NCBI GenBank assembly: GCA_023091735.1
Contig: JALKBU010000862.1
Location: forward strand, 1-22,353
Source of the DNA: Trichomonas tenax
Taxonomy: Eukaryota > Parabasalia > Trichomonadida > Trichomonadidae
DNA length: 22,353 nucleotides
Direction: 5' to 3'
Positions within the stretch are counted from its first letter, which is position 1, and each line of letters opens with the position of its first letter. Position numbers and translations under genes: made by a program. Below the pieces are notes generated by a model. That model saw nothing but the letters and a program-made list of their open reading frames with translations. It was not told where the DNA came from and did no database searches. Positions 9,017-17,604 of this stretch are shown in pieces.

Positions 9017-10138
9017 TTACAGACCCTCTTTCTTCGCACGTGGATAAGGTGTCCATCTGATACGTCGTGGATCGAGGTGAAGTTTCCTCTTATTTTCTTT
9101 CGCTTTATATTCTGCAACTTGTTTCTTCGTTGCTGCGAAACAATATTCGCCGCGTTCATTTCTAGCGAGCAATCCACCACTAGTGATGCCATGCTTAATA
9201 TCGCTTTCTGTCATTCCTGTTAGTTCGACCATATCCTGTAGAGAAAGCTTTCTTCCTTCATTTTCAACAATAACTTTCATGATCGAAGATTTCCAGTAGC
9301 TTTCATATGCAAGCATACCGAGGTCAGAAAGAGGTGTTTCTGGGCCACCTGGTTTATGCTCAATTTTTGATAATTCATATGAAAGTTGAATCAAAAATCT
9401 TCCAACACCGGTTCCTTGGTAACATGGAAAAGCAAGAATGCAGGCGAGGTTGTTAGGACAATTGAAGTCTTTTTCTTTGCTGAAGAATCCACAAGGATGA
9501 GCACCATGTGAATCATGGAAACAAACAACATAAAAGTGGAACAATGTCGGGTTATAGTACTCTGTTTTATGGAAAAGGAACAGCTTCGTGATCAAACACA
9601 AGTTTGTGCACCATCTTGTCGCGAAAGCGCCATCAACTTCATAAGCAGACATGTGGCCTTTACGATATATCTCGTCTCCAGGAGGGTGCGTGCACGTGCA
9701 CTTCATGCAGTGGTCGTTGTACTCATCTTCAGTCGCGAAGAAGTGCATGCAAAATTCGCAACAGTATATTGTTTCTAGGTTGAAGTATGGCTCAGGAAAT
9801 GGAGAGAAGTACCACGCCTTCATCAAGTAGTCACCGAATCTGAGGTATTCGATGTTCCTGGATAAGCCTAAGAACTTTAATGATTCTTCTTGTTCAGCTG
9901 TGATGTCATTTGGGCCATGAGACTTCTTGGCTTTGAGAGCTGCCTTTTTGATGTGTGTTTTGAGGTCAAGTTTGTCGATTGTAAGCCAATTGTCGAATCG
10001 TTTGTTTATATTTAAGAAAGATATGAAGTATTCGGTCTCTCCGTTGTTGTTTTTCTTGATTTTGAGAACTTTTCCTTCCATGTAATTGTTGTCTTCTTCA
10101 TTAAGAGCCTTGATTTGATCCCCAATTTCAATCTCCAT
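9017..10138 (-). CDS. MYST-family histone acetyltransferase (Esa1/Tip60-like)
   Basis: The protein has 373 residues. Residues 1-60 look like a tudor/chromo-barrel (DNWLTIDKLDL). The MYST zinc finger is C127-x2-C130-x12-H143-x3-C147. The lysine that is autoacetylated in this family is at about 185 (CLITKLFLFHK), the catalytic-region cysteine at about 233 (NLACILAFPCYQ), the acetyl-CoA loop at 241-246 (QGTGVG) and the catalytic glutamate at about 267 (ETPLSDLGMLAYESYW). A winged-helix-like C-terminus follows. The enzyme acetylates histone tails, probably H4, as part of a NuA4-type complex. The acetyl-CoA loop reads QGTGVG where most members have QRxGYG, so it is slightly divergent. The reading frame is intact. 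It is divergent from the 10572 gene across a 433-base spacer. Confidence 0.93.
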   Translation of the reverse strand: MEIEIGDQIKALNEEDNNYMEGKVLKIKKNNNGETEYFISFLNINKRFDNWLTIDKLDLKTHIKKAALKAKKSHGPNDITAEQEESLKFLGLSRNIEYLRFGDYLMKAWYFSPFPEPYFNLETIYCCEFCMHFFATEDEYNDHCMKCTCTHPPGDEIYRKGHMSAYEVDGAFATRWCTNLCLITKLFLFHKTEYYNPTLFHFYVVCFHDSHGAHPCGFFSKEKDFNCPNNLACILAFPCYQGTGVGRFLIQLSYELSKIEHKPGGPETPLSDLGMLAYESYWKSSIMKVIVENEGRKLSLQDMVELTGMTESDIKHGITSGGLLARNERGEYCFAATKKQVAEYKAKENKRKLHLDPRRIRWTPYPRAKKEGL

Positions 10139-10571
10139 TTAATGTAACAAAAATTGAAAATTCTCCAATAAATCGTTTTCTGGTGATACTCTAAACCTAA
10201 ACACTTAAAAATATCAGCAAGCGCATATGTAAAAGTGACAAAATTGTTACATCTATCATGCATAGATAGATATCAATATCTATATCAAAATTATCATATA
10301 AAAATAAGGCATTAATATGGAAAATTTTCGATTTTTTGTAAGATTTTTGTTCATTTTGAAAATTTATCGAAAATTTACATATCTAGATTTGAAACAAGAC
10401 TTTATTTGAATTTCTGTTATTTTTGTCAAATAAAAATTTTACATGACAAATATATAAAATGGCTTCATTTTATGATTTTTAAAATATGTAAGTCATATAA
10501 CAGCTAAATTTTATTTTTTTATTTATTTTTGGCAATGGCTATCTAAAAAGTGACATATTAAATAGTTTTTT
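10139..10571. promoter_or_regulatory. Divergent intergenic region with AAAAGTGAC motifs
   Basis: The spacer between the MYST gene and the 10572 gene is AT-rich, with two copies of AAAAGTGAC on the plus strand (10231-10239 and 10546-10554). The second ends only 17 bases before the 10572 ATG. No TATA-like motif or other recognised element stands out. Confidence 0.35.
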
Positions 10572-10838
10572 ATGACTTCAATGGATCCACCACGATTAGA
10601 GCCATTGAAATTTTTAATAAGTGACAACTTTCTAAATCCAGATCCAGGACAAAGCCAGAAACAAATGATCGATACTCCTGAAAGATATATTTCTTTAATT
10701 TCGAATCCTGGTGATTTATTGTTCGAATCAGTTTTCGAGAATCTTCCACCAACAATCATTAAGTCAAATGCTGCTTATAGCGTTGGAAATAAGCTTTTAA
10801 TGCCTTATCCAGACGATCCTTCAAAAATTCTTCAATAA
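10572..10838 (+). CDS. Small hypothetical protein (88 aa)
   Basis: ATG 10572 opens a complete 88-codon frame ending in TAA. The product is proline-rich and mildly acidic (MTSMDPPRLEPLK at the start, LLMPYPDDPSKILQ at the end), with no signal peptide, membrane segment or known domain. The composition is protein-like, unlike the surrounding spacer, and it has its own upstream motif (AAAAGTGAC), so it is probably a real gene. A second in-frame ATG lies three codons in. Convergent with the PIAS-type gene. Confidence 0.5.
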   Translation: MTSMDPPRLEPLKFLISDNFLNPDPGQSQKQMIDTPERYISLISNPGDLLFESVFENLPPTIIKSNAAYSVGNKLLMPYPDDPSKILQ

Positions 10839-10952
10839 TCACAGCAGTTATATGATGTATACACTATGCAATTATTATATTATTCCTTATTTTACTTATT
10901 TATATATTTTTTGTTTTTACATCGCAATTGTTTAATAAAAATATTCTGTTAT

Positions 10953-11827
10953 TTACAATATACGCAGCGATGCTAGGTTGTCTCTATTTGGAAACATTGA
11001 TAGATTAAGAAAATATAAACAAAATTTATTAAACAACATTATATAGTATTGTTCACCTTCATGATATTCTATTGAGTTATAAAAATCATCACCTATCATT
11101 TGTAATGAGCAGTTTCTCAAGAACTCAGGATCATATCTTAAAGATGACATTGATAATGTAAGTCCGCACACAATGCAACCACAGTTTCTTTTGCATTTTT
11201 GAGGAAAGTATATAAATCAAAACATTGTGAGTGAGTACAATCACAGCCACGACCTGGATTTTTGATCTCCATATGACTCAATGTACATCTTTCTGTGATA
11301 AATTGCGCTCCATTCGGTAAAGACATCGGTGGATGTTCTTCACTAATTTTTCTAACGAGAAAGTCATAATTTTGTGACATTCTCCACTGCACAGACGCGA
11401 CAACAGTCACAATCAGATTCATTGTATTAAAAACGAAGTGATTATCTCCGTTTCTCATTCGATCCGTTAAGTCAATCTCCTCATCTGAATAAATAATCTC
11501 CAGGCCGTTGACTTCCAGCGGCAGTGAGACAATAGTTGGGACGATCGATAAAATAATCTGATTTTCTTCGCTTTTCTGATAATTAAATGGATTATATATT
11601 TTGGCAACGTGTGGAGATAACTTGAAGCAAATCCTATCTGAGTATAATTCGCCCAAACATTTTGTTGAAATAACCGAATGTGGGATATCTGGGAAATCAC
11701 TGATCGAATTATATTTTTCTGAGCCCGAAATTGGAGGCAGAGAAGCAGAAATAGACGCCATTGTCTTAATTGGCGCATGAACTATGTCGGATGAGTCTCC
11801 TTCTGACGAATCTGATGTCTCAACCAT
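10953..11827 (-). pseudogene. PIAS/Siz-type SUMO E3 ligase with a one-base frame break
   Basis: From ATG 11827 the product starts with an acidic Ser/Asp stretch (ETSDSSEGDSSDIV), then a PINIT-like region with LPLEVNGLEI and NLIVTVVASVQW, then an SP-RING finger: CTLSHMEIKNPGRG, CDCTHSQCFDLYTFL. The finger's last pair of cysteines (CIVCG, in NCGCIVCGLTLSM) lies in the next frame. The shift falls at a run of four T's on the plus strand (11189-11192); one more base would restore the frame. The second frame continues to 10953. The family transfers SUMO from Ubc9 to nuclear targets. In the present frame, translation would end about 18 codons after the break without the last zinc ligands. The break could be a real mutation, a sequencing or assembly error in a homopolymer, or a programmed shift. 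An ATG-less extension of the first frame reaches upstream to 11869 and beyond. Confidence 0.75.
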
Positions 11828-11883
11828 TCGTGGAGCTTTATTTTTCGATCTTTTTTGTGGATAAATCACTCTGACGCTATGCC

Positions 11884-12309
11884 CTATGCTTTTGATTCTC
11901 TAGTCAGTATTCTGTAATGTCGCAAACTGAATGATGTCCTTTCATTATGATATTTATTTCCTTGAGATGACTCTGTGTAAGTTTGAGTAAGATAGCTGTC
12001 AGTAATTTGCGAATATCTATCGTATTGCTGGTTCATTCGTTGATTTGTAATAGTTTTTATCGGTAAATATATGATTGGAGCTGTTAATATTTGACAAATT
12101 ATCTCGCTTTTGCTTTCCAAGTTGAGGCCCATAAATGCATCTGAGTCCAAAAGTTCTTTATCTTGATATTGTATTATCAATAAATTTTTTGATACTTTCA
12201 TTTGCTCGCCAATGAGAACTTTCAGCGACTCAACGGACCGCGCAGCGTTTATTGGCACCTGCAGCGTTTTATTTAGTGGCATCTTTATCCGTATGTTGAG
12301 TAAGGACAT
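11884..12309 (-). CDS. Ubiquitin-like domain protein next to the SUMO ligase gene
   Basis: The product has 141 residues. Residues about 5-75 have the ubiquitin-like layout: a first strand (IRIKMPLNKTLQVPI), a helix (VESLKVLIGEQMKV), then LLIIQYQDKELLDSDAFMGL and the last strand SEIICQIL, which parallels ubiquitin's LIFAGKQLEDGRTL segment. There is no C-terminal diglycine, so it is a UBL-domain protein, not a conjugated modifier. Residues 76-141 are polar, Gln/Tyr/Ser-rich and probably disordered. It lies 56 bases upstream of the PIAS-type start on the same strand. An open frame bridges most of the gap, so the two may once have been one gene. The fold is inferred from pattern, not from alignment. 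Confidence 0.6.
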   Translation of the reverse strand: MSLLNIRIKMPLNKTLQVPINAARSVESLKVLIGEQMKVSKNLLIIQYQDKELLDSDAFMGLNLESKSEIICQILTAPIIYLPIKTITNQRMNQQYDRYSQITDSYLTQTYTESSQGNKYHNERTSFSLRHYRILTRESKA

Positions 12310-12456
12310 AAGAAAACCACTTTAAATGAGATTAAGGGTTTGGAACACCCGTAAGGTTATTCACTTCACTCATGAAAAGCATGAATCTTTCACTAAATTT
12401 AGTTAAAAAACTTTTCAAAGCAATCCAGATAATTGATTTTGCGATATTACTATATT

Positions 12457-12498
12457 AATGCATGCTCACTGTGTCCATACAGTCTGCTTGCATGCATT
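12457..12498. repeat. Nested palindrome (cruciform-capable)
   Basis: The outer arms are AATGCATGC and GCATGCATT, perfectly complementary. Inside them, ACTGT and ACAGT pair around the bases GTCCAT. The symmetric nesting in 42 bases is unlike ordinary AT spacer. It lies about 150 bp upstream of the ubiquitin-like gene on the minus strand. Confidence 0.6.
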
Positions 12499-13046
12499 GA
12501 AGAGCAAAATTGTCTGAAAACTGTTAATATTTTTATTTGTGAATCATATATTTTTTTAAGGGTTCGAGCTTCAATCTCCTATGATAATATTTGCTAAAAG
12601 CAATTAGAATAACAAAAAATGTTGTGATGATTATATTTTTGGTAATGATTATACAAATCTTCAATTAATTTCTTCACTTTTTCACATTTATCTAAATTTA
12701 TCTGTGGCAATATAAATTTGGAATATTTGCCAGGTCTTGCCCCATTTTCATAAGGGTATGAATGTCTGGTAATACAAATATCTGAGATTTGTCAGAATCG
12801 TGTCAAAAATGCCATAATTTTCTGACAAAATGGCATTCTAAATTTCATAAAATTTTTCAAAGAAAGATTATACTCGTACAAAACCTGACTTCACTTTTGA
12901 CATGTAAATTAAAACTATGATACGATTTTTATTGTTCCAATATAATGCAACTATATCTATGATACTATCAACGACAAATTAAGACTCAAAAATAAAAGCT
13001 CAATGAATTTAAAAAAAAAAATTAAAAATCCCTTCCAAAACAAAAC

Positions 13047-13140
13047 AAAAAAAAAAAAAAAAAACTGGCAGGTCTCTGGCCTTCGGCCTCTGACTTCGCC
13101 TAAGAAATTCCAGGGAATAACTCCTGGATGTAACTTCCGA
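13047..13140 (-). other. GC-rich structured patch next to an A18/T18 run
   Basis: Eighteen consecutive A's (13047-13064) are followed by a patch richer in G and C than its surroundings, with CTGGCAGG, GGCCTTCGGCC and CCAGG...CCTGG able to form short stems. Read on the minus strand, it is a folded segment ending in a T-run, which resembles a polymerase III transcript end. No A or B box is recognised. It may instead be a retroposed fragment with its A-tail, or a dispersed repeat. Confidence 0.3.
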
Positions 13141-13371
13141 AAATAAAACCCTATCATAATCCTAAATACTTTATAATGTAACATGTTACAATGTTTCAAT
13201 AATAATACCAGTATAATCACCAGGGTTATTATAAAGTTGCTATTGTCTGTAACATTTGTATGCATAGTCAAGATATATAGTATTTGTAGTATTATATCTA
13301 TCTACATCATTTAACAATTGAAAACTCAATCTAAAAAAAGTTTGTTAAATATCAAAAAAATCAACTATATT

Positions 13372-15552
13372 TTATAAATCAGCACCGAAAATATCTTCAT
13401 CGTCCTCATCTCTGTAGCTCTTAATCTTGTTTGTCATAACAGCTTCTTCGAGCTCTCTATAAGCACCGCTCAATTTCTTCACACGGAGTTCGATCATTGC
13501 ACATGTCAATATCGGCTCATCATACTCTTCAAGCTCTTCCTGTTCCTGGAGCATTCTGTTCATCCAATCGCGTGTCTGCTTGATGTGTGTGAGAATGGCC
13601 TTCTTTTGGGCCTTAGGAACGTGAAGTTTCTGTTTCTTCCATCGATCGAGAACTGCATCTTGCATATCAGTCAACAAGTAGTCTAACTCTTGTATTGCTG
13701 GTCCTCTTCCCTTCTTCTCAGTTGCTCTGTTAATAATTGCTGAAAGGAACTTAAGCAAAGACTTCTTTTGATCAACTAAATCGAATTCATCTTCGAATTC
13801 TTTATGTTCTTCGCACCACGTCACAACTTCGTTTAGTTTGTTTTTAACTGACTCCATTTCCATCGGATTTATAACAGAAAGGAATGTTTTGTCTGTCATA
13901 TTGTTCTTGAATGCGAAAACAACAGCATCAAGTTCGTTTTTGGCTTCGTTGATGCGATATAATCTTCTATCATTCAAAATGAATCTTCTAATGATATCTT
14001 TGCTGTAATCTCTTTCTTCTTTCGATATATAATACGGCCTTCTGTCTTCTGTGCAGTCAACTTCCAAAATTTGCTGCGTTCCGCTCTCAGATTTTGTGAA
14101 AAGTTGAGATTTAGAAAGTTGAAGAATTCCATTATTTGTCATTGCAAAAATGAACGACAATCTTCCACCATCTTTAGGAATCTTACAATTCCATGTACCA
14201 ATTATCTTTGATGCACCAACAGGGTATTGTCCGCCATAATAAACAACAACGAATGGAGTGTTTGCATTTTCAAATCTAACTGTTTTAGTTTTCGATGAAA
14301 CAACATTTGTTTGTATCATTGTCTTGTGATCATCGCCAAGAGAAACATTAACAACCAATGGACTGATTGACATGAGTGTCATATCACTCTTCTGCAAGTC
14401 TTTGAGAGTTGCTCCGTAAAATGTTGTTCCGTAGAGAATTGTTTCATCATTATTTAATGATCTCGAAATGTTTCCTAAATATGTTGTGAAAATATTTTGA
14501 ATAAGGATGATGCGTGTTGAACCACCAATGAATTCAACTGAATCGAATGTCTGATTTATGGATTTCGCGAGATTTTCAACTTTAGTGAAGATTTCTTCGC
14601 ATGATTTATGAAATTCTTCTCTTGTGTAGACTATTTTGCGGTTCAAAGCGTCGATTGTTTCATTTGCGTATTCATTTAGTGTTAACGCGTGTTTAATTTT
14701 CTTTGCATCGAGAAGAAGTTGGTAATTTACTTCAGATATATCGTATTTGGTAGCTATATCCTTTGCAATGAGTATATCAAGATCCAAACCTCCAATTGTA
14801 TCATCCCACGCGAAAGTTATTTCTTCAACCTTCGGTTGAGGTCTTGGATTGCCTCCACGCTTGTTTTCATATGTTGCTGAGAATTTATAACCTGTAACTG
14901 TCAACTTTCCTGCACCAAAATCAACAATTGCGACATTTCTCGGTTCTCTAACAAAAAAGCTTAATTTTTCGTGTGCATATGTATAAGCAGCAGCAAGCTT
15001 TGTGTCAACTACTCTCAAAACTGTGAGATTTACGATCTCTGCGGCTTCAATTACTTTCATTCTTTGAACTTCTGTGAAATATGGAGGAACAGCGATCACA
15101 ACGCTAGAATAGTCTCCATTTCCGAACTGAACTTCGGCATTCTTAACAATTTTGTCGAAAAGCATCGCTAAAGGAATTAAAGGATCGATTCCATTGATTT
15201 TTCCGTCTTCGATCTTCAATCCGTACATTCTCTTCTCAAGATGTCGGTTTAGTTCCTCCTCTTCAGACTTTCCAACGATTTCAGGAAAAGCACGAAAAAC
15301 TGCGGACTGATTCTTGGCCAATATTGCGTTTGCAGCGTATCCCATTCTTCTGTCGATTTCTTTGATGTTCTCCGGTGTGATTGAAAGATTTGTATCGAAC
15401 GAAACTAATGCGTCTGTCAATCTTTTCGATTGTTCATTGAGAATTACTTCGACATTCTTCTTTCTGAAGATTCCAGCTTTGATGGTTTCGGAGCCTATGT
15501 CTATTCCTATCACAGCGGATTTCGTTTTCGAAAGAAATAAAGAGAAAAACAT
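13372..15552 (-). CDS. Grp170/Lhs1-like Hsp70-superfamily chaperone
   Basis: The chosen start is ATG 15552, giving about 726 residues with a short hydrophobic N-terminus (MFFSLFLSKTKSAVIGIDIG) that could be an ER signal, directly before the first phosphate loop. The Hsp70 ATPase domain follows: IGIDIGSETIKAGIF, VVIAVPPYFTEVQRMKVIEAA, VVDTKLAAAYTYA, NVAIVDFGAGKLTVTG, and VEFIGGSTRIILIQ as the adenosine motif. From about residue 390 there is a divergent beta domain, and from about 500 a long helical region. This layout is that of large Hsp70 relatives that act as nucleotide exchange factors (Hsp110/Grp170), and the short leader favours the ER form. No KDEL-like tail is present (it ends DIFGADL). 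The frame is open for 62 codons upstream of this start, but that extension is encoded by the inserted terminal repeat. The stop is within TAAAAT. Confidence 0.85.
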   Translation of the reverse strand: MFFSLFLSKTKSAVIGIDIGSETIKAGIFRKKNVEVILNEQSKRLTDALVSFDTNLSITPENIKEIDRRMGYAANAILAKNQSAVFRAFPEIVGKSEEEELNRHLEKRMYGLKIEDGKINGIDPLIPLAMLFDKIVKNAEVQFGNGDYSSVVIAVPPYFTEVQRMKVIEAAEIVNLTVLRVVDTKLAAAYTYAHEKLSFFVREPRNVAIVDFGAGKLTVTGYKFSATYENKRGGNPRPQPKVEEITFAWDDTIGGLDLDILIAKDIATKYDISEVNYQLLLDAKKIKHALTLNEYANETIDALNRKIVYTREEFHKSCEEIFTKVENLAKSINQTFDSVEFIGGSTRIILIQNIFTTYLGNISRSLNNDETILYGTTFYGATLKDLQKSDMTLMSISPLVVNVSLGDDHKTMIQTNVVSSKTKTVRFENANTPFVVVYYGGQYPVGASKIIGTWNCKIPKDGGRLSFIFAMTNNGILQLSKSQLFTKSESGTQQILEVDCTEDRRPYYISKEERDYSKDIIRRFILNDRRLYRINEAKNELDAVVFAFKNNMTDKTFLSVINPMEMESVKNKLNEVVTWCEEHKEFEDEFDLVDQKKSLLKFLSAIINRATEKKGRGPAIQELDYLLTDMQDAVLDRWKKQKLHVPKAQKKAILTHIKQTRDWMNRMLQEQEELEEYDEPILTCAMIELRVKKLSGAYRELEEAVMTNKIKSYRDEDDEDIFGADL

Positions 15553-15655
15553 TGTTTTATAAAATTTGTCAATTTTTCCAAATTTTGGTCGAATTGCAAA
15601 AATCATCAATAAAATATTGAAATTCGAGTCCAAATCTTTTAAAACTATGATATAC

Positions 15656-16105
15656 ATGATTCTTTTCAAATTTTCCTGCTCTATTCTTCTCAATTTAATA
15701 AACTTTTCAAATTTAGCGACGCAAAAAAGAATCATCATTATTTTTGGGAGAATAACACACAGAGCTTATGTGTGAACACTTGGAATACTTTTTTGAAAAA
15801 AAAAAGCATATTTGTGATTAGATTTACCTATTTATCATCGACAACAACACATTTTACGTTATAAAAATGCTATACAATGGGAATATAATATATTATAATG
15901 AGTAAAGCACATCATGGCAAATCAATGTTTTTGATGCAAGATATATCTAATATTTTAATGAAATATAGACTTTGTTATCTAATTCTTTAATATATCATGC
16001 ACAACAGGATTTTGCACATTGGAGTTCAATAACTTAGCAAAAAGTTAATCCAGTGAGTTAAAAAACGAGTTTCGCCGACTTTGCGTATAAAAATTTAATT
16101 GCCCT
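15656..16105 (-). repeat. Integrase-side terminal repeat of a Maverick-like element (copy 2, solo)
   Basis: This is the inverted counterpart of 7478-7932. It runs from AATCAT (complement, at 15656) to about 16105, and its inner end still holds the last codons of an integrase (ACGAGTTTCGCCGACTTTGC, complement). No other integrase sequence follows, so everything else of this element copy has been lost. The outer end faces the Grp170-like gene, about 100 bp from its start. From 16106 to 16326 I see only AT-rich spacer. Confidence 0.85.
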
Positions 16106-16326
16106 TTCATAAATCATTCATAAATTATTCAAATTGATGACAAAATTCTTAACCATTATTATATTTACTTTGCTATTGACTTATTCCATGAATTATTCAT
16201 TAATCTTATAAATTTATTTCTATGATCAAAGTTACTTTGTGTTGGACAAAAATACTCATTGTTAAAAATCACAACAATTTGGTTTAATTCTTATTTTTGG
16301 ATTCATTCTATCAAAGGAATTATTTT

Positions 16327-16981
16327 TTATTCTAATGCTTCGAAAAATAATTGAAAGATTATGAATGTATTTTTGTCGCTTGGATCAATATTTGTCATAT
16401 GATAATTAGTACATTTGGCAGTTAATTGTAATGGACATTCTGTGTATTGGAATTCATTAATGAATGATTGCGGAGAAAATTTGTCAGTGTTGACACTTCC
16501 TGTGAATGATTGAGGCGAATAACAGTTTATGACTTCGATTGTTTCTCTCCAGTGGCAAATATATAACCAGAACCTGAAGTATTTATAAAAGAACAAGAAA
16601 TAACTGATATCTTGGAATGAAAATAAGAATAAATCAATCGTCGAGTAGTTGATGTTCGAGAACAATTTATAAAATTGCTATTAGATATAGGTCCAATTGC
16701 ATCAAAAAATGTAATAATTGCCCATCTTTTTGTAGCTGTAGCATTTGAAAAAGAGCAACAATCAATAACAATATATATATCGATTTTTGAGAATAAATTA
16801 CAGCGTCTGAAATAGCAGCACAATCAGATATATTTATTTGAAAAACTTGATATGAACCTTTGTATAAATAAATCTGTGCTTGGCTTGTCCCCACACCATT
16901 GCTCGACTTCGCCAGACTGCAAAATTCTAAAAGTGACACATTACACGGCAAACTTATGATAAAAACAACTTTACATGTCAA
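16327..16981 (-). pseudogene. Decayed cysteine-containing repeat (beta-helix surface-type) gene
   Basis: Three overlapping open frames on this strand give one continuous style of protein when followed from 16981 to 16327. The text has short beta-strand repeats ending in an Asn/Ser-Cys step: FQINISDCAAISDAVIYS, VIDCCSFSNATATKR, NSNFINCSRTSTTRR, VISCSFINTSGSGYIF. Spacing of about 20-30 residues between these steps is typical of parallel beta-helix proteins such as the Pmp-like surface families expanded in trichomonads. At least two frameshifts (near 16790-16810 and near 16560) break it. It is probably only the C-terminal part of a larger gene, as no signal peptide or membrane segment is seen. 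Confidence 0.45.
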
Positions 16982-17136
16982 TTATAAATTGAATGATATA
17001 AACAAATTTTAAAACTTATGACATTATAGAATCTAATTAGTTTTTAAAATAATTTTTTTTTTTTTTATTTCCTAAGTAAAGAATGAGTCAGGACATTTAT
17101 TATAAAACATTCCCCTAACGTTTACAGAAGTTATTC

Positions 17137-17478
17137 ATGAATAATGCAAAGCTGAGAAGTACAAACTATGGAAAAAGAGACGATGAACCAGAATATATAA
17201 CATTGCCGTATGATGTAAAATTTATCGCTTATGGGTCCACAATAATGGAAGGAACCAGATTTACATTTTATACTAAAAATTATTTCAACAGTGAATCAAC
17301 AGAGGATATATATTACATTAACGCATATAAGAATAAATTGACGATATTAGAACTTGATATTCACAATCAGTATCGTTTATTCGGAGACGATGGTGCCGGT
17401 CATTATATAAAACCGTTTAATCCTTATTGTTCGTTTTATTCATGTTTGCAAAGTTATATCGATGAATTTAATAAGTAA
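17137..17478 (+). CDS. Hypothetical protein (113 aa)
   Basis: ATG 17137 opens a complete frame of 113 codons ending in TAA. The product is soluble and Tyr/Asn-rich, with likely beta strands (ITLPYDVKFIAYGS, TRFTFYTKN, LTILELDIHNQYRLFG) and two cysteines near the C-terminus. I recognise no family. The composition is protein-like and the frame clean, so it is probably a real gene or a recent fragment. A T-run of about 14 lies 75 bp upstream. It is convergent with the collar-like pseudogene at 17605. Confidence 0.5.
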   Translation: MNNAKLRSTNYGKRDDEPEYITLPYDVKFIAYGSTIMEGTRFTFYTKNYFNSESTEDIYYINAYKNKLTILELDIHNQYRLFGDDGAGHYIKPFNPYCSFYSCLQSYIDEFNK

Positions 17479-17604
17479 TTATAATTTATTTTTCCATTAG
17501 TGATATCATTTATTTTGTCATGCGATTGTTGGTAGGTAGATAAAAATATTTTCAGGAAAGGGTCAAAAAGTAATTTTCAAAAATATGAAGTCAAAAGTGG
17601 TTTA

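Larger units (their letters stand above)
12310..13371. other. Intergenic spacer without a supported gene
   Basis: About 1 kb of AT-rich DNA upstream of the ubiquitin-like gene and downstream of the Grp170-like gene. It holds a nested palindrome at 12457-12498 and an 18-A run followed by a GC-rich structured patch at 13047-13140. No ORF with protein-like composition is present; the one minus-strand ORF of about 100 codons reads through the A-run and GC patch and is not convincing. Confidence 0.5.

Noticed and set aside
10523..10759. Minus-strand ORFs opposite the 88-residue gene
   Set aside because: Overlapping antisense frames; the plus-strand frame has a better start and the upstream motif.
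12558..12580. GGTTCGAGCT resembling a tRNA T-loop
   Set aside because: No acceptor stem, anticodon arm or D-arm can be fitted around it.
12957..13271. Minus-strand ORF of 104 codons with poly-Phe
   Set aside because: It reads through an 18-base A/T run and a structured patch; the composition is not protein-like and no start context supports it.
15553..15738. Longer start for the Grp170-like gene at 15738
   Set aside because: The first part of the extension is encoded by the inserted terminal repeat, and the shorter start gives a hydrophobic leader directly before the ATPase domain, as in the family.
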